DNA from: Streptomyces sp. AJS327
GTDB lineage: Bacteria > Actinomycetota > Actinomycetes > Streptomycetales > Streptomycetaceae
Reading direction: 5' to 3'
DNA: 64,000 nt
Assembly: GCF_013450295.1 (NCBI RefSeq)
Contig: NZ_SKBR01000001.1
Coordinates: 62,001-126,000, forward strand
Shown here: positions 47,477-56,508 of the stretch, piece after piece
How the letters are laid out: every line of letters starts with the position of its first letter
How positions within the stretch are numbered: the first letter of the stretch is position 1
The notes under the pieces: generated by a model
What the model was told of the DNA's origin: nothing
Databases searched by the model: none
What the model saw: only the letters and a program-made list of their open reading frames with translations
Made by a program: the position numbers and the translations under genes

Positions 47477-47887
47477 TCAGCTCATAGCCAACAGCAGTTC
47501 GTCACAGGCGCGTTCACACCGGCGGCAGGCCTCGGCGCAGATCCGGCAGTGCTCGTGACGGTCGCCGTGCAGCTCGCACTCGTCCGCGCACGAGCGGCAG
47601 GCCGTGGCACAGGCCCGTAGCTGGGAGAGGGTGATGTTGGCGTCGTAGCCCGTGTGCCGGGAGAGCACCCGGCCGGTCACGTCGCAGATGTCCGCGCAGT
47701 CCAGATCGGTACGGACGCACTTGACCAGCTCGACGACGTGCGGCTCGGCCAGACAGGCGTCGGCGCAGGCGGTACACGCCTGGGAACAGGCCAGGCACTC
47801 CTGGATGCAGCGGGTGAGCTTCTCGCGGTTCACCCCTCCCAGGTCGGCGGGGTAGGTGCGCACCATGTCGTTCACTGCTGTGGTCAT
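47477..47887 (-). CDS. Cys-rich four-helix-bundle copper-binding protein (DUF326/Csp type)
   Basis: This 136-aa protein has 18 cysteines placed along helices in C-x3-C, C-x2-C patterns: C27/C31/C34/C38/C41/C45, C57/C64/C68, C93/C97/C100/C104, C114/C117/C121/C124/C128. This is the layout of copper storage proteins (Csp), which load many Cu(I) ions in the core of the bundle. It has no signal peptide, so it is the cytosolic Csp3-like form. ATG at 47887 is chosen; one in-frame ATG lies 15 nt upstream. It converges on the synthase gene. A functional tie to the cyclic dipeptide genes is not shown. Confidence 0.88.
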   Translation of the reverse strand: MTTAVNDMVRTYPADLGGVNREKLTRCIQECLACSQACTACADACLAEPHVVELVKCVRTDLDCADICDVTGRVLSRHTGYDANITLSQLRACATACRSCADECELHGDRHEHCRICAEACRRCERACDELLLAMS

Positions 47888-48862
47888 GTCGTTCCGCCTC
47901 ATTCTCACGTCGTGCGGTCTCGCGGCACCGCGTTCCCGGTGCCGGGCGGTGCGGTGCCCGCGCCCTCGGCGGGCGACGCGGCCCGCCCACGGGCCGTGCG
48001 GGACCGGGTAACACGCCTCCGGAGGGCGCAAACCGTGGCCGTACGCGGAGACCGGCCACTGGCGGTGTTCCGGAACGCCGGGTGCCCGGCGGTGCCGGGG
48101 CGCCGCTGCGGGGAGGGCGTGGGCGGTGGGGAGGGGGCGCTCGCGTCCGAGCGGGCTTCCGGCCGCCGACGCGAGGGGACGACGCTCCGCGCACAGCCCG
48201 TCGGCGGTGACCGGCGGGCGGCGAACCGCCGGCGGGGCAGGCTCCGGCCCCGTCCGCTCGTCCGGCGGGGGCCGCCGAGGCGACGGGCCCACCTGGAGGG
48301 ACGCGGGCCGGGGGAGGTCCTCGTGGCGACCCGTGCGGGGGCGGCCCCTGGCGCCGGAAGGCGGACCGGACGGGCCGTCCCGCGGGGCGGCGGCGGGCTC
48401 CCCCGGATGGCGCAGCCCTCCGTTCCGCTACGTGTCGCTCAAACACACGTGGCGATTGGGGAGTTGAGGTACGAACGCCCCTCTCGAATACCAGGCATGT
48501 ACCCCGTTTGCCACGTTTCCCCGTGCGTCGCACGCTCGTTGGTGGGTATGTGCCTGAGACCGTGCTCCGCGCCTTCCGCTCTCCGGGCGGCGCGCTCCGT
48601 CCGCCGGGTGGATCGTGCCCACGATCGCCCGGTGTATCCCCCGACGCCAACAGCCCGCAGGGCGTGGTGCCGGGGCGTCCGCGGAGTGGAAAGCCCGGAC
48701 TGTGCGGCGGAATTCTCGACGGCTTCCTGCGGATATGGAATCGCCGCAGCCCCGTGGACCGCGGTTGTTCAGACAGGGGCTGATCACCACCGTCACGTCA
48801 AGCCGTCCGCCGCACAGTCCACCGTCGCCTCGCGTCGCACCCTCCCCGAGACAGGGAAAGCC
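47888..48862. other. Gene-poor stretch of about 970 bp
   Basis: I find no gene on either strand that reads like a protein. Around 48430-48560 the DNA is less GC-rich (ACACACGTGGCGATTGGGG and nearby), perhaps control sequence. The interval may hold decayed genes. Confidence 0.4.
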
Positions 48863-49651
48863 TTGCACGAAACCCAGCCCTTCGCGTCTCACTTCCCGTA
48901 TGCCGGAAGCCCACACGACACCGTGGAGTTCCGCATCCCGGACGACATGTCCGCCACCACCTCGCCGTCGGACACCTGGTCCAAGCAGACCGCCGTCTGC
49001 CCGTCCGACGTTGTCCCGGAAGCCCGGCCCGTCCGGAACACGCGGGACGATGACCGCGAAGGGCTGGAAGCGGCGCTGGCCCGCCTCCTCGACACCCCGG
49101 AACGCTTCGTTCAGCCCAGATCGGACTGCCCCCACGTGCTCGGGCGGCACCGCAAGCGCCGGAACCGGCAGGCCGAGCAGGGCGACCGCGAGGGGTCCTC
49201 GCTGACCTGGCAGGGGGTACTGAGTCTCACCTCGGTGGTGCTCACGGCGCTGATCATGGTGCTGGTGAGCGTGCTGGGTGCGATCGTCTCCTACGAGCCG
49301 CTGCGGCGGCTGGCCGCCGACACCGGGCCGCCGGTCATGGCCGAGTTGTGGCCCCTGCTGATCTACGCCCCCTGGGTGGCCGCGACCCTCTCCGTCCTGC
49401 GGAACCACGCGGACCGGCGCCGTGCCAAGCACTCCTGGCTGGTCGTGGTGTTCTTCGCGGTCGTCGCGATGGTGCTGTGCGTCATCAGCGCCCCGCACAC
49501 GCCCGCCGGGATCACCGTCGCCGGACTCCCGCCCATCACCGTGCTGCTCTGCTTCCACCAGCTCGTCTGCCAACTCGACCTGGCGCACACCGTCTCGCGC
49601 TCCCCACGGCACGCGGGCACCCCGCGTGCGAACCGCCGCGTCCACCCCTGA
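48863..49651 (+). CDS. DUF2637-type membrane protein
   Basis: This protein of about 262 aa has a hydrophilic N-terminal region (about 1-110, with an Arg-rich R-H-R-K-R-R-N-R) and four or five membrane helices: S-L-T-W-Q-G-V-L-S-L-T-S-V-V-L-T-A-L-I, P-L-L-I-Y-A-P-W-V-A, W-L-V-V-V-F-F-A-V-V-A-M and the last around G-L-P-P-I-T-V-L-L. It fits DUF2637, a family that also occurs in Streptomyces conjugation proteins (SpdB). The start is uncertain: TTG at 48863 follows GGGAAAG, while GTG at 48922 and ATG at 48949 remain options. Its function is unknown. The hairpin at 49678 ends the unit. Confidence 0.65.
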   Translation: MHETQPFASHFPYAGSPHDTVEFRIPDDMSATTSPSDTWSKQTAVCPSDVVPEARPVRNTRDDDREGLEAALARLLDTPERFVQPRSDCPHVLGRHRKRRNRQAEQGDREGSSLTWQGVLSLTSVVLTALIMVLVSVLGAIVSYEPLRRLAADTGPPVMAELWPLLIYAPWVAATLSVLRNHADRRRAKHSWLVVVFFAVVAMVLCVISAPHTPAGITVAGLPPITVLLCFHQLVCQLDLAHTVSRSPRHAGTPRANRRVHP

Positions 49652-49677
49652 CGTCACCGGCGTCCCGCCGTATCCCC

Positions 49678-49706
49678 CGATGGCCCGTGCACCGCGCGGG
49701 CCATCG
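49678..49706 (+). terminator. Terminator hairpin after the DUF2637 gene
   Basis: A perfect 10-bp stem CGATGGCCCG / CGGGCCATCG with a 9-nt loop. The gap to 50283 has a pyrimidine-rich tract (about 49740-49800) and no gene. Confidence 0.65.
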
Positions 49707-50283
49707 TGCCGTGTAGCGGGCCGCTCCTGTCTCCGCCCGGTCCTCGTGCCCCTTCTCCTGCTTCTGTCTCCTCCTCTCCGCTCCTCTCGGGACGTTTCGC
49801 GAGCGGTGCCCGGCACCCGGGTTCTCGTCCCGGCCGCTCCGGGCGTTCCGGACCCCCTCCCGGTTTTCCGCCCGCTCGGGACGTCCCCGACCGCGTCCGC
49901 CCCGGAGCGTCCCGCGGTGACTCCGGTGCGTTCCGCGCGGGTCGCGTCCGTATGAGTCGCGTTTCCTACCGAGTCGCGGGTCGCGCTCCGTGGCGCCGGG
50001 GTCCGCCCCGTGCCGTCCGCCGGGGGCCGGGAACCTGCCCCGGCGCTGGTCAGCGGGGGTTTTCCGCGGGCTACCGGGCCGTCTCCGGGTGCCGGGTACG
50101 GCGGTCGCTGTCATGGTGGGACAGGTGTTCTGACGTCGGTGTGCCCGGTGCCCCGGCCGACTCCCCGAGCGAGTCACCGCCGTCGACGAGACGGCCGCCC
50201 GGCCGAGGGCGCGGGCCCCGAACACCGCACTGTCAGCGCCGTGGCCCCGAGGGCGCGGACGCGTGACACGAGAGTGAGGCTTC

Positions 50284-51363
50284 ATGGCCACCACAGGGCA
50301 ATCGCGGCCCAGGGCGCGCCGCTCCCGGCACAGTCACCATGACGCGCCGGACACGGCCGCCGACTTCGCCCGGCTGGAACGGCTTCCGGACGGCGCGGAA
50401 AAGCGCAGGCTCCAGCAGGAGGTGGCCGCCGCCTGGCTGCCCATGGCCTACCGGCTGGCACGGAAGTACCGCAACCGGGGCGAGGCGCTGGAGGATCTGG
50501 AGCAGATCGCGGCGCTCGCGCTGGTCAAGGCCGTCGAGGGGTACAACCCGTCCCGGGGCTGCGCCTTCGAGTCGTACGCGATCCCCACCATCTACGGGGA
50601 GTTGAAGCGGCACTTCCGGGACAACCTGTGGGACGTGCACGTGCCCCGCCGGGTGCAGAACCTGCGGAATCGGGTCCGGGTGAGCATGCAGGACCTGAGC
50701 GGGGGCAGCCGCGCGCCGACGGTGGCGCAGCTCGCCGAGCACGCGCGGCTGTCGGAGGAGGACGTCCAGCTGGGACTGGAGGCGCTGCACGGCTTCAGTT
50801 CGCTCTCGCTGGACGCGGAGGTGCCCGGCGCGGACAACGGCTACAGCCTGCTCGACTCACTCAGCGTGCAGGAGGCGGACTACGAGCACGTCATCGACCG
50901 GGAGGCGGTCAAGAGCCGCCTGCGCTGTCTCCCGGAGCGCGAACAGTACATCCTCTACCTGCGCTTCTTCCGGGAGATGACGCAGTCGGGGATCGCCCGG
51001 CAGCTGGGCATCTCCCAGATGCACGTCTCCCGGCTCATCGCCGGAGCCTGCCGCCGGGTCCGCGAGGAGATCGACGGGGACCAGGGAGGCGAGCCGGACG
51101 ACCCCGGCCCGCCCGTCTCCCGCGACTCGCCCAGCCCCCCTGGCTCGCCCGTTTCGCCCCGCCCGTCCAACTCCCCCCGTACTCCCGAGACTCCCGGATC
51201 CTCGCCCACCAGGGGGCCCTCGGGTGCTCCCGGCCCACCTGGTTCTCCGGGTTCCCCCGGGGCCCCCGACGCTCCCGGTGCAGCCGGTCCAGCCGGTTCA
51301 CGGGGTTCCTCCGATGCTTCCGCTGAGCGGGGTGAGGCGCCGGGCCCGCACGGCCACCCCTGA
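50284..51363 (+). CDS. SigB/SigF/SigG-family sigma factor with a collagen-like tail
   Basis: This 359-aa sigma factor has region 2 (about 50-115: Y-R-N-R-G-E-A-L-E-D-L-E-Q-I-A-A-L-A-L, G-C-A-F-E-S-Y-A-I-P-T-I-Y-G-E-L-K-R-H-F-R-D), region 3 (about 118-190: P-R-R-V-Q-N-L) and region 4 (about 215-265: L-P-E-R-E-Q-Y-I-L-Y-L-R-F-F, then Q-S-G-I-A-R-Q-L-G-I-S-Q-M-H-V-S-R-L). This is the stress and development group of Streptomyces. After residue 270 comes an unusual Pro/Gly/Ser tail of about 85 residues with Gly-x-y triplets. No anti-sigma factor gene is adjacent. The ATG at 50284 follows GTGAGG. Confidence 0.92.
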   Translation: MATTGQSRPRARRSRHSHHDAPDTAADFARLERLPDGAEKRRLQQEVAAAWLPMAYRLARKYRNRGEALEDLEQIAALALVKAVEGYNPSRGCAFESYAIPTIYGELKRHFRDNLWDVHVPRRVQNLRNRVRVSMQDLSGGSRAPTVAQLAEHARLSEEDVQLGLEALHGFSSLSLDAEVPGADNGYSLLDSLSVQEADYEHVIDREAVKSRLRCLPEREQYILYLRFFREMTQSGIARQLGISQMHVSRLIAGACRRVREEIDGDQGGEPDDPGPPVSRDSPSPPGSPVSPRPSNSPRTPETPGSSPTRGPSGAPGPPGSPGSPGAPDAPGAAGPAGSRGSSDASAERGEAPGPHGHP

Positions 51364-51547
51364 GGTCAGCGCGTCGGTCCGCCCGGGTCGCTCGGGGCGG
51401 CAGGTCGCTCGGGTCGGCCGGATCCACCTCGTCCGCTCGGTCTGGCTGGTTCGCTCGGGCGATCTGGTCCGGCCGGTCGAGCCGGTCCGCCGGGTCTGCT
51501 GGTCCGCCGGGTTCGCTGGGAGGCCGACCCCGGGCGGTCTCTGGCGG

Positions 51548-53059
51548 TCAGCCCGCCCCGTCCCCGCCACCCGGTTCCCGCCGTCCTCGCTGTTCTCCGC
51601 GATCTCCTCGATCTCCGCGATCTCCTCGATCTCCGCGATCTCCGCGATCTCCGCGATCTCCGCGATCTCCTCGATCTCCTCGATCTCCGCGTTCTCCCGG
51701 TTTCCCGCGCGCTCCCCGTGCTCGGCGGTCCCTCCCTTGTCCCCGTTCCCGAGGAGCCGGTCCTGCCCTCCCTTCCCCACCCCTCCCCACCCCGCCGTCG
51801 CTGCTGTCGTCGTCCTCGGGTGGGGGCTGGGCGCCGCCCTCGGAGTGCGCGGAGGCGAACTCCTGGATCAGCCGGTCGGTGTCGGTGAGCAGCAGTCCCT
51901 GGCTGAGCCAGGCCCCGGAGCCGTCCGTGCCGCCGGAGGCCAGCTCGTGGTGGCGTTCGCGCGCCTGGTCCAGGGTGCGGAGCAGCGGGTTGCCGCCGTC
52001 CTGTTCGTCCTCGGCGCCGATCAGTTGGGTGGCTTCTGACAGGTCGCCGACGAGCCTCCCGTACGCGCGCAGGAAGGCGCTGTCGGGGGCGGGCGGCCCC
52101 TGTTCCTCGTCGATGATCCGCAGGAGGCCGTAGCAGATGCTGCGGATCTGCTCGGCGGCCCGGCCCAGCCCCTCGACGAGGACGCGGTATCCGGCGAAGA
52201 CCACCGGGGTGTCCCGGCGCAGCAGCCGCCGGGGGTTGTAGACCACGCTCTCGGCGCCCCGTTCCACCGCGTCCCTGGCCTGCGCGACGGTGTGGTCGAG
52301 TCGGCGGGCGCGGTGCAGCCAGTCCGCCACCGTGTCCCGCTCGGGCAGACCGCCGTCGAGCCCGGACCCGATGTCCCGGAGCAGCACGCGCAGCGACCGC
52401 GCGAGTTCGCGGATGCCCCGGGCGGCGGTGGTGTGCCGCAGCGGCGGGAAGAGCAGCACCGCGACCGCGATACCGACCATCGCGCCCAGCAGCGCCATCA
52501 TGATGATCTGCCAGAGCATGGACTGGTAGCTGCCGGAGAGCGCGTTGTACGCGAAGACGCCCGCGACGGACACCTGCACGCCCTGACTGCCCAGCCGTCG
52601 CCAGCGTCCGATGAGCAGGGTGACGGCGAGCATGGCGGCGAAGGCCCCCGGGTTCTGGCCCAGGAGCGGACCGGCCGCCCCGGCGGCCAGGACCCCGAGG
52701 AGGACGGCCGCGATGTAGCGGACGGACTGGAGCACCGAGCGGTACGCGGTCGACTGCACCACCAGCAGCGCGGTGAAGGGCGCGTAGGTGGGCTGGGGCG
52801 AGGCGACGACGTACTCGGCGAGGACCCAGGCGAGCACCCCGGCGACCCCGCTCTTGAGGAGCAGCACCAGGGTCTCCCGTTCGGGTCCCCGGGTCTGCCG
52901 GGCCCGGCGCAGCCGCGCGCGGACCCGGTCGTACGTCCGCTGGGAGCGGTGGGGCCGTTCCGGTGCTCCGCTGTTCGGTTCGTCGTCCGCGGTGGCGCTC
53001 GCGCTCAATGCTCCCTCAGCTCCCCACTCACCGGCCGGGCTCGGCGCGGAACCCAACAT
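51548..53059 (-). CDS. FUSC family membrane protein (aromatic acid exporter-like) with GDR-repeat tail
   Basis: This protein of about 503 aa has membrane helices between about residues 55 and 215 (V-L-L-L-K-S-G-V-A-G-V-L-A-W-V-L, Y-A-P-F-T-A-L-L-V-V-Q-S-T-A-Y-R-S-V, then A-A-V-L-L-G-V-L-A-A-G-A-A-G). The motif S-x2-R-x6-G in Y-R-S-V-L-Q-S-V-R is typical of FUSC/ArAE efflux proteins. A helical cytoplasmic domain follows, then an Arg/Gly-rich tail with about ten Gly-Asp-Arg triplets from a 9-bp tandem repeat. The start is uncertain (ATG at 53059; TTG at 53008 possible). The substrate is unknown. It converges on the sigma factor gene. Confidence 0.78.
   Translation of the reverse strand: MLGSAPSPAGEWGAEGALSASATADDEPNSGAPERPHRSQRTYDRVRARLRRARQTRGPERETLVLLLKSGVAGVLAWVLAEYVVASPQPTYAPFTALLVVQSTAYRSVLQSVRYIAAVLLGVLAAGAAGPLLGQNPGAFAAMLAVTLLIGRWRRLGSQGVQVSVAGVFAYNALSGSYQSMLWQIIMMALLGAMVGIAVAVLLFPPLRHTTAARGIRELARSLRVLLRDIGSGLDGGLPERDTVADWLHRARRLDHTVAQARDAVERGAESVVYNPRRLLRRDTPVVFAGYRVLVEGLGRAAEQIRSICYGLLRIIDEEQGPPAPDSAFLRAYGRLVGDLSEATQLIGAEDEQDGGNPLLRTLDQARERHHELASGGTDGSGAWLSQGLLLTDTDRLIQEFASAHSEGGAQPPPEDDDSSDGGVGRGGEGRAGPAPRERGQGRDRRARGARGKPGERGDRGDRGDRGDRGDRGDRGDRGDRGDRGDRGEQRGRREPGGGDGAG
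51601..51690 (-). repeat. Ten tandem 9-bp units in the FUSC gene
   Basis: GATCTCC(GC/TC) repeats ten times without a break and encodes Gly-Asp-Arg triplets on the minus strand. Copy-number change would alter the length of the tail without breaking the frame. Confidence 0.95.
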
Positions 53060-53649
53060 CCCGCCCACGGGGCCGGGTTGGGCGACCCGGCGTACCGGCC
53101 CGTGGAGCGGGTGCCCGGGGTCCGCGCCTCCCGGGAACGCGTCCCCCGGGGCGGGGGAGACCGAACGGGCCGAACGGGGGCCGAACGGGGGCGGGCCGGG
53201 GGCGGCGGCCCGAGGGTCCGCCGGTCTGGCCGGGGTGGCGGGAGACGGGACGTGGTGGGCGCGGGGCGTGGTGGGCGCGGGCGCGGGGGCCGTCGGGGTG
53301 GGGTGGGGCGCGGACGGGAGGGGGTGGAGCGGGACGGGCGGGGTGGTGTGGGTGATGTCACGGGCGCGCCACCGTGGCCCCGCCGCCCGGCCACGGGCTG
53401 GTGCCGGAGGGTCATCCGGCGGGTGTCGGACGGGGTTCGGCTGGGTAGCGGTGCGCAGAGGCCCGCTCCCTCCGGGTGCCCGATACGGTGAAGGGGTGCC
53501 GCGAGGACGGGAACACCCCCGGAACGAGTGGCCGTCGGGGGGAACAATCATGTCTCTTTTCTTCGTTCCTCCCTGTGCAGTAACGTGCTGGTTTTGCTAA
53601 CGCATTACTCTGGACGCAAGGCCGTGCCGTGCGGCCATGGAGGAGTGAG
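53060..53649. other. Divergent intergenic region between FUSC and Bax-inhibitor genes
   Basis: About 590 bp without a gene. 53150-53360 is strongly G-rich on the + strand. 53540-53640 is less GC-rich and should carry the promoter of the Bax-inhibitor gene (TTTTGCTAACGCATTACTC around 53591), though I cannot fix the boxes. Confidence 0.4.
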
Positions 53650-54480
53650 ATGAGGAGCAGCAACCCGGTCTTCTCGCGACAGGGATTCACCCGCGACAAC
53701 GGCCAGGCGGGATTCAACGCCGGACCTCAGCCGCAGGCCGGGAATCCGTACGCGACCAACCCGTACGCGCAGCCCCAGGCGCCCGGTCAGCCGCCCGCCG
53801 CCCCGCCCGCCGCGCCCCACGCGGGGCGCATGACGATTGACGACGTCGTCGCCCGTACCGGCGCGACGGTCGGTCTGGTGGTCGTGGCCGCCGCCGCGGC
53901 CTGGATCATGGACCTCTCGCTGGGGCTGGCGATCGGCGCCGCGCTGATCGCGATGGTGCTGGCGCTCGTCCAGTCCTTCAAGCGCTCGGCCTCCCCCGCG
54001 CTGATCCTGACGTACGCGGTCTTCGAGGGCCTGTTCCTCGGCGCGATCAGCAACTTCGTCGACAGCCGGATCGCCAGTGGCGCCGCGATGCAGGCGGTGC
54101 TGGGCACCATGGCGGTCTTCACCGCCGTCCTCGTCATGTACAAGACGCGGATCATCCGGGTCACCCAGCGGTTCTACCGCTTCGTCGTGGCCGCCGCGCT
54201 CGGCTTCGTGCTGCTGATGGGCGTGAACATGCTGTTCGCGGTCTTCGGTGGTGGCGACGGCCTCGGCTTCCGCAGCGGCGGACTGGGCATCCTCTTCGGC
54301 GTCATCGGCATCGTGCTCGGCGCCTGCTTCCTGGCCCTCGACTTCAAGCAGGTCGAGGACGGCATCGCCTACGGCGCCCCCAAGGAGGAGTCCTGGCTGG
54401 CCGCCTTCGGGCTGACCCTGACCCTGGTCTGGATCTACCTGGAGTTCCTGCGCCTCATCGCGCTGCTCCAGGGCGATTGA
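53650..54480 (+). CDS. Bax inhibitor-1 / YccA family membrane protein
   Basis: This 276-aa protein has a Pro/Gln/Ala-rich head (1-58) and about seven membrane helices (about 70-270), ending in the family motif around L-D-F-K-Q-V-E-D-G with an acidic residue near the last helix. Members are pH-sensitive calcium-leak channels or membrane-stress proteins. The start at ATG 53650 has GGAGG 6 nt upstream. A strong bidirectional hairpin follows. The precise role in this organism is unknown. Confidence 0.9.
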   Translation: MRSSNPVFSRQGFTRDNGQAGFNAGPQPQAGNPYATNPYAQPQAPGQPPAAPPAAPHAGRMTIDDVVARTGATVGLVVVAAAAAWIMDLSLGLAIGAALIAMVLALVQSFKRSASPALILTYAVFEGLFLGAISNFVDSRIASGAAMQAVLGTMAVFTAVLVMYKTRIIRVTQRFYRFVVAAALGFVLLMGVNMLFAVFGGGDGLGFRSGGLGILFGVIGIVLGACFLALDFKQVEDGIAYGAPKEESWLAAFGLTLTLVWIYLEFLRLIALLQGD

Positions 54481-54536
54481 CGCCATGGCGTCCGCGGACG
54501 CCCGGCGCCCGCGCGCCCACCGGTGAGCGTGACAAC

Positions 54537-54575
54537 GAAAGGACCCGTGAAGGCCGTTGCCTCACGGGTCCTTTC
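54537..54575. terminator. Strong bidirectional terminator
   Basis: A perfect 14-bp stem GAAAGGACCCGTGA / TCACGGGTCCTTTC with an 11-nt loop. It has A-rich and T-rich ends, so it can stop transcription from both the Bax-inhibitor gene and the opposing DUF4287 gene. Confidence 0.9.
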
Positions 54576-54711
54576 GTCTCTCCAGCCACGGGGACGCGTC
54601 GTTGGCGGCGTCCGCCGGGGGCTCCCGCTCCGGCGGTCCGCCCGGGTGGATGCCCGGGGGCGGTACCGGGGGAGTCGCCGTCAGGGGCTGGGCGCCGGGT
54701 GCGGCGCCGCC

Positions 54712-54939
54712 CTACAGGTTGCGGGCGGCGCGCCGCAGGTCGTGTTCGTGAATGATCGCTTTCGCGTGGCCGTAGGCGAGGTCGTGTTCGCCTCGCAGCC
54801 AGCTCACCTTCTCCTCGAAACGGACGAGCGCTGGGCCGTCGTCAACCGTGCGCAGCCAGTCGGATACTTCACGGCCGGTGCAGTGGGGAATGCGGGACAG
54901 CAGATTCCGGTGGGTCTCTTCGGAGAAGACTTGGGACAT
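54712..54939 (-). CDS. DUF4287 domain protein, 75 aa
   Basis: A small protein with M-S-Q-V-F-S-E-E-T-H-R-N-L-L-S-R-I-P at the start and V-S-W-L-R-G-E-H-D-L-A-Y-G-H-A-K-A-I at the end, as in DUF4287. GGAGG precedes the ATG at 54939. The family has no known function; the helical fold may bind a small ligand or protein. It diverges from the 116-aa gene at 55035. Confidence 0.75.
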   Translation of the reverse strand: MSQVFSEETHRNLLSRIPHCTGREVSDWLRTVDDGPALVRFEEKVSWLRGEHDLAYGHAKAIIHEHDLRRAARNL

Positions 54940-55022
54940 CGGCGCCTCCGACGCTTCTGGTTGAGCCTTGACGCCACGTTGCCTGAGCGCCCCGCCGATG
55001 GCAACACTCCGTCGGCGGCGCA

Positions 55023-55028
55023 TAGGGT
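55023..55028 (+). promoter_or_regulatory. Candidate leaderless -10 box (TAGGGT)
   Basis: TAGGGT stands 6 nt before the ATG at 55035, and there is no ribosome site. Confidence 0.45.
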
Positions 55029-55034
55029 TGCGCG

Positions 55035-55385
55035 ATGGGAGATACGACGGAGCTGCTGTCGGAGGTAGACCGGCTCGCCGATCGGCTGCGCGCGCTGCCG
55101 GAGAGCAGGCTCCGCCGAGGTGCGGCGGCCGAGGGGCTCGCCCTCGCCAGGGAGTTGGCGACGCGGGCGCAGCGCCGGGAGTTCCCGCACCGTGAGCCCG
55201 CGTGGCTGCCCGACGAGGGGTTGTTCGCCGTCGGGGACCAGGTGGCCGTCGCCGGTCACGACCTGGCGCTCGCCCTGGAAGGCCAGCCCGCCGACGGGAC
55301 GTCCGCCGAGGACGGTGACGCGGTGGAGGCCGAACGGGCCGACGCCCTGCGGCTGGTGCGGGAGACCCTGCTCCGGGTGGGGTGA
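55035..55385 (+). CDS. Hypothetical protein, 116 aa
   Basis: A helical, soluble 116-aa protein rich in Leu, Ala, Glu and Arg (L-S-E-V-D-R-L-A-D-R-L-R-A-L-P near the start). I do not recognise a family; the sequence looks like a small four-helix protein. The leaderless-type box just upstream supports the start. It diverges from the DUF4287 gene 95 bp away. Confidence 0.6.
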   Translation: MGDTTELLSEVDRLADRLRALPESRLRRGAAAEGLALARELATRAQRREFPHREPAWLPDEGLFAVGDQVAVAGHDLALALEGQPADGTSAEDGDAVEAERADALRLVRETLLRVG

Positions 55386-55449
55386 CGCCCGGGTCCCTTC
55401 GCCCCGGCCGTGACGCCCCGGCCGGTGACGCCCGGCCGTGACGCCCGGG

Positions 55450-56508
55450 TCAGGGTGAGGTGATGACCCGGTCCGCCAGCAGGTACGCCGTCTCGCTGTG
55501 CCCGTAGGAGAAGGTCAGGGCGTAGGAGCCGGAGACCCCGCTGCCTCCCATCAGGAACGGCGCGTCCCCGCCGCGCAGCGCCCGCGCGAGCCGTTCGCTC
55601 GTCTCGGGGTGGCCGGGGGACAGGCAGACGGTGCTGCCGTCCGCGAAGTGGTAGACATCCAGGCTGCCGAGCGGCCCCGGCCGTACGTCGGCCAGCGGAG
55701 TGCGGGCCTGGGCGAGTTCGGTGAGGCGCGCTACGGTCCGCTCGTGGTGCGGCGCGGACGCGCCGCCGGACGCGGCGGGACCGGGCACGCGGGGCTCCCC
55801 GGTGACGGTGAAGTCGGGGTGCGAGGGGTGACGGCGGCGGGCCGCCGCCAGCTCGGCGGACTCGTCGCGCGGGCCGGGCGAGGCGGTGCCCTCCTCGCCC
55901 GCCGCCGGCCGCTCCGCGGGCTCGGTCCGTTCGGCCGCGTCGGGCCGGGGTGCCGGGCGGCTGGGCAGTCCGTCCTGTTCGGGCTGGCGGGGGATGAAGA
56001 CCTCGCCCTCGCCGCCGTCCGCCTCGTCCGGGGCCTGGTCCGGCCGCTCGGGGAGCGGGGAGTCCAGCAGCGCCGCGTCGAGGCCGGTGATCTCGGGAGC
56101 CACCTCGTACTCGACGCCGTGCCCGGCGAGCAGGGAACCGCCGTCCGAGTCGCGGGCCTCCCGGGCCGCCCAGAACGCGCGGGCCTCCGCGAGTTCGCGC
56201 TCGCGCTCCTCGGCCAGCGCCTCGGCGACGGCGGCGCGGATCTCCGCGAGGGTGGCGCCGCGGGGGTCGTCCTCGGGGTGGGCCGCGGGGGTGGAGGCGC
56301 CGGGCGCGGTGGGGGAGGTGCTCCGGGCGTGCGGGAGGGCGGTCGCCCGGGGGCCGGTACCGGGACGCGCGGCCGCCAGCTCGGCGCGCAGCTCCGCCAG
56401 CTCGCGCCGCGCGCCGCGAGCGGTGAGCAGGGCCGCACCGCCCAGAGCCGTCGCCGCCGTCGCCGTCGTCGCGATGGCTATCAGCAGGGTGAGGGGTATG
56501 GCGCTCAC
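55450..56508 (-). CDS. Hypothetical membrane-anchored protein, 352 aa
   Basis: This protein has one N-terminal membrane helix (about 5-30), a coiled segment with A-R-R-E-L-A-E-L-R-A-E-L, a Pro/Ala/Glu-rich central region and a C-terminal domain (about 255-352: L-G-S-L-D-V-Y-H-F-A-D-G-S-T-V-C-L and S-Y-A-L-T-F-S-Y-G-H). I do not recognise the C-terminal fold. GGGAG precedes the GTG at 56508. It may present a domain at the inner membrane face. Confidence 0.6.
   Translation of the reverse strand: MSAIPLTLLIAIATTATAATALGGAALLTARGARRELAELRAELAAARPGTGPRATALPHARSTSPTAPGASTPAAHPEDDPRGATLAEIRAAVAEALAEERERELAEARAFWAAREARDSDGGSLLAGHGVEYEVAPEITGLDAALLDSPLPERPDQAPDEADGGEGEVFIPRQPEQDGLPSRPAPRPDAAERTEPAERPAAGEEGTASPGPRDESAELAAARRRHPSHPDFTVTGEPRVPGPAASGGASAPHHERTVARLTELAQARTPLADVRPGPLGSLDVYHFADGSTVCLSPGHPETSERLARALRGGDAPFLMGGSGVSGSYALTFSYGHSETAYLLADRVITSP

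Noticed and set aside
47888..48862. Part of a long + strand frame extending the DUF2637 protein upstream to 47654
   Set aside because: The upstream part is antisense to the copper protein gene and continues as unstructured Arg/Gly-rich text; the family match begins only after about 48860.
51601..51690. Protein-coding frames rich in Ile-Ser or Glu-Ile on other frames across the 9-bp repeat
   Set aside because: A 9-bp tandem repeat opens all frames; only the frame that continues into the FUSC domains has support.
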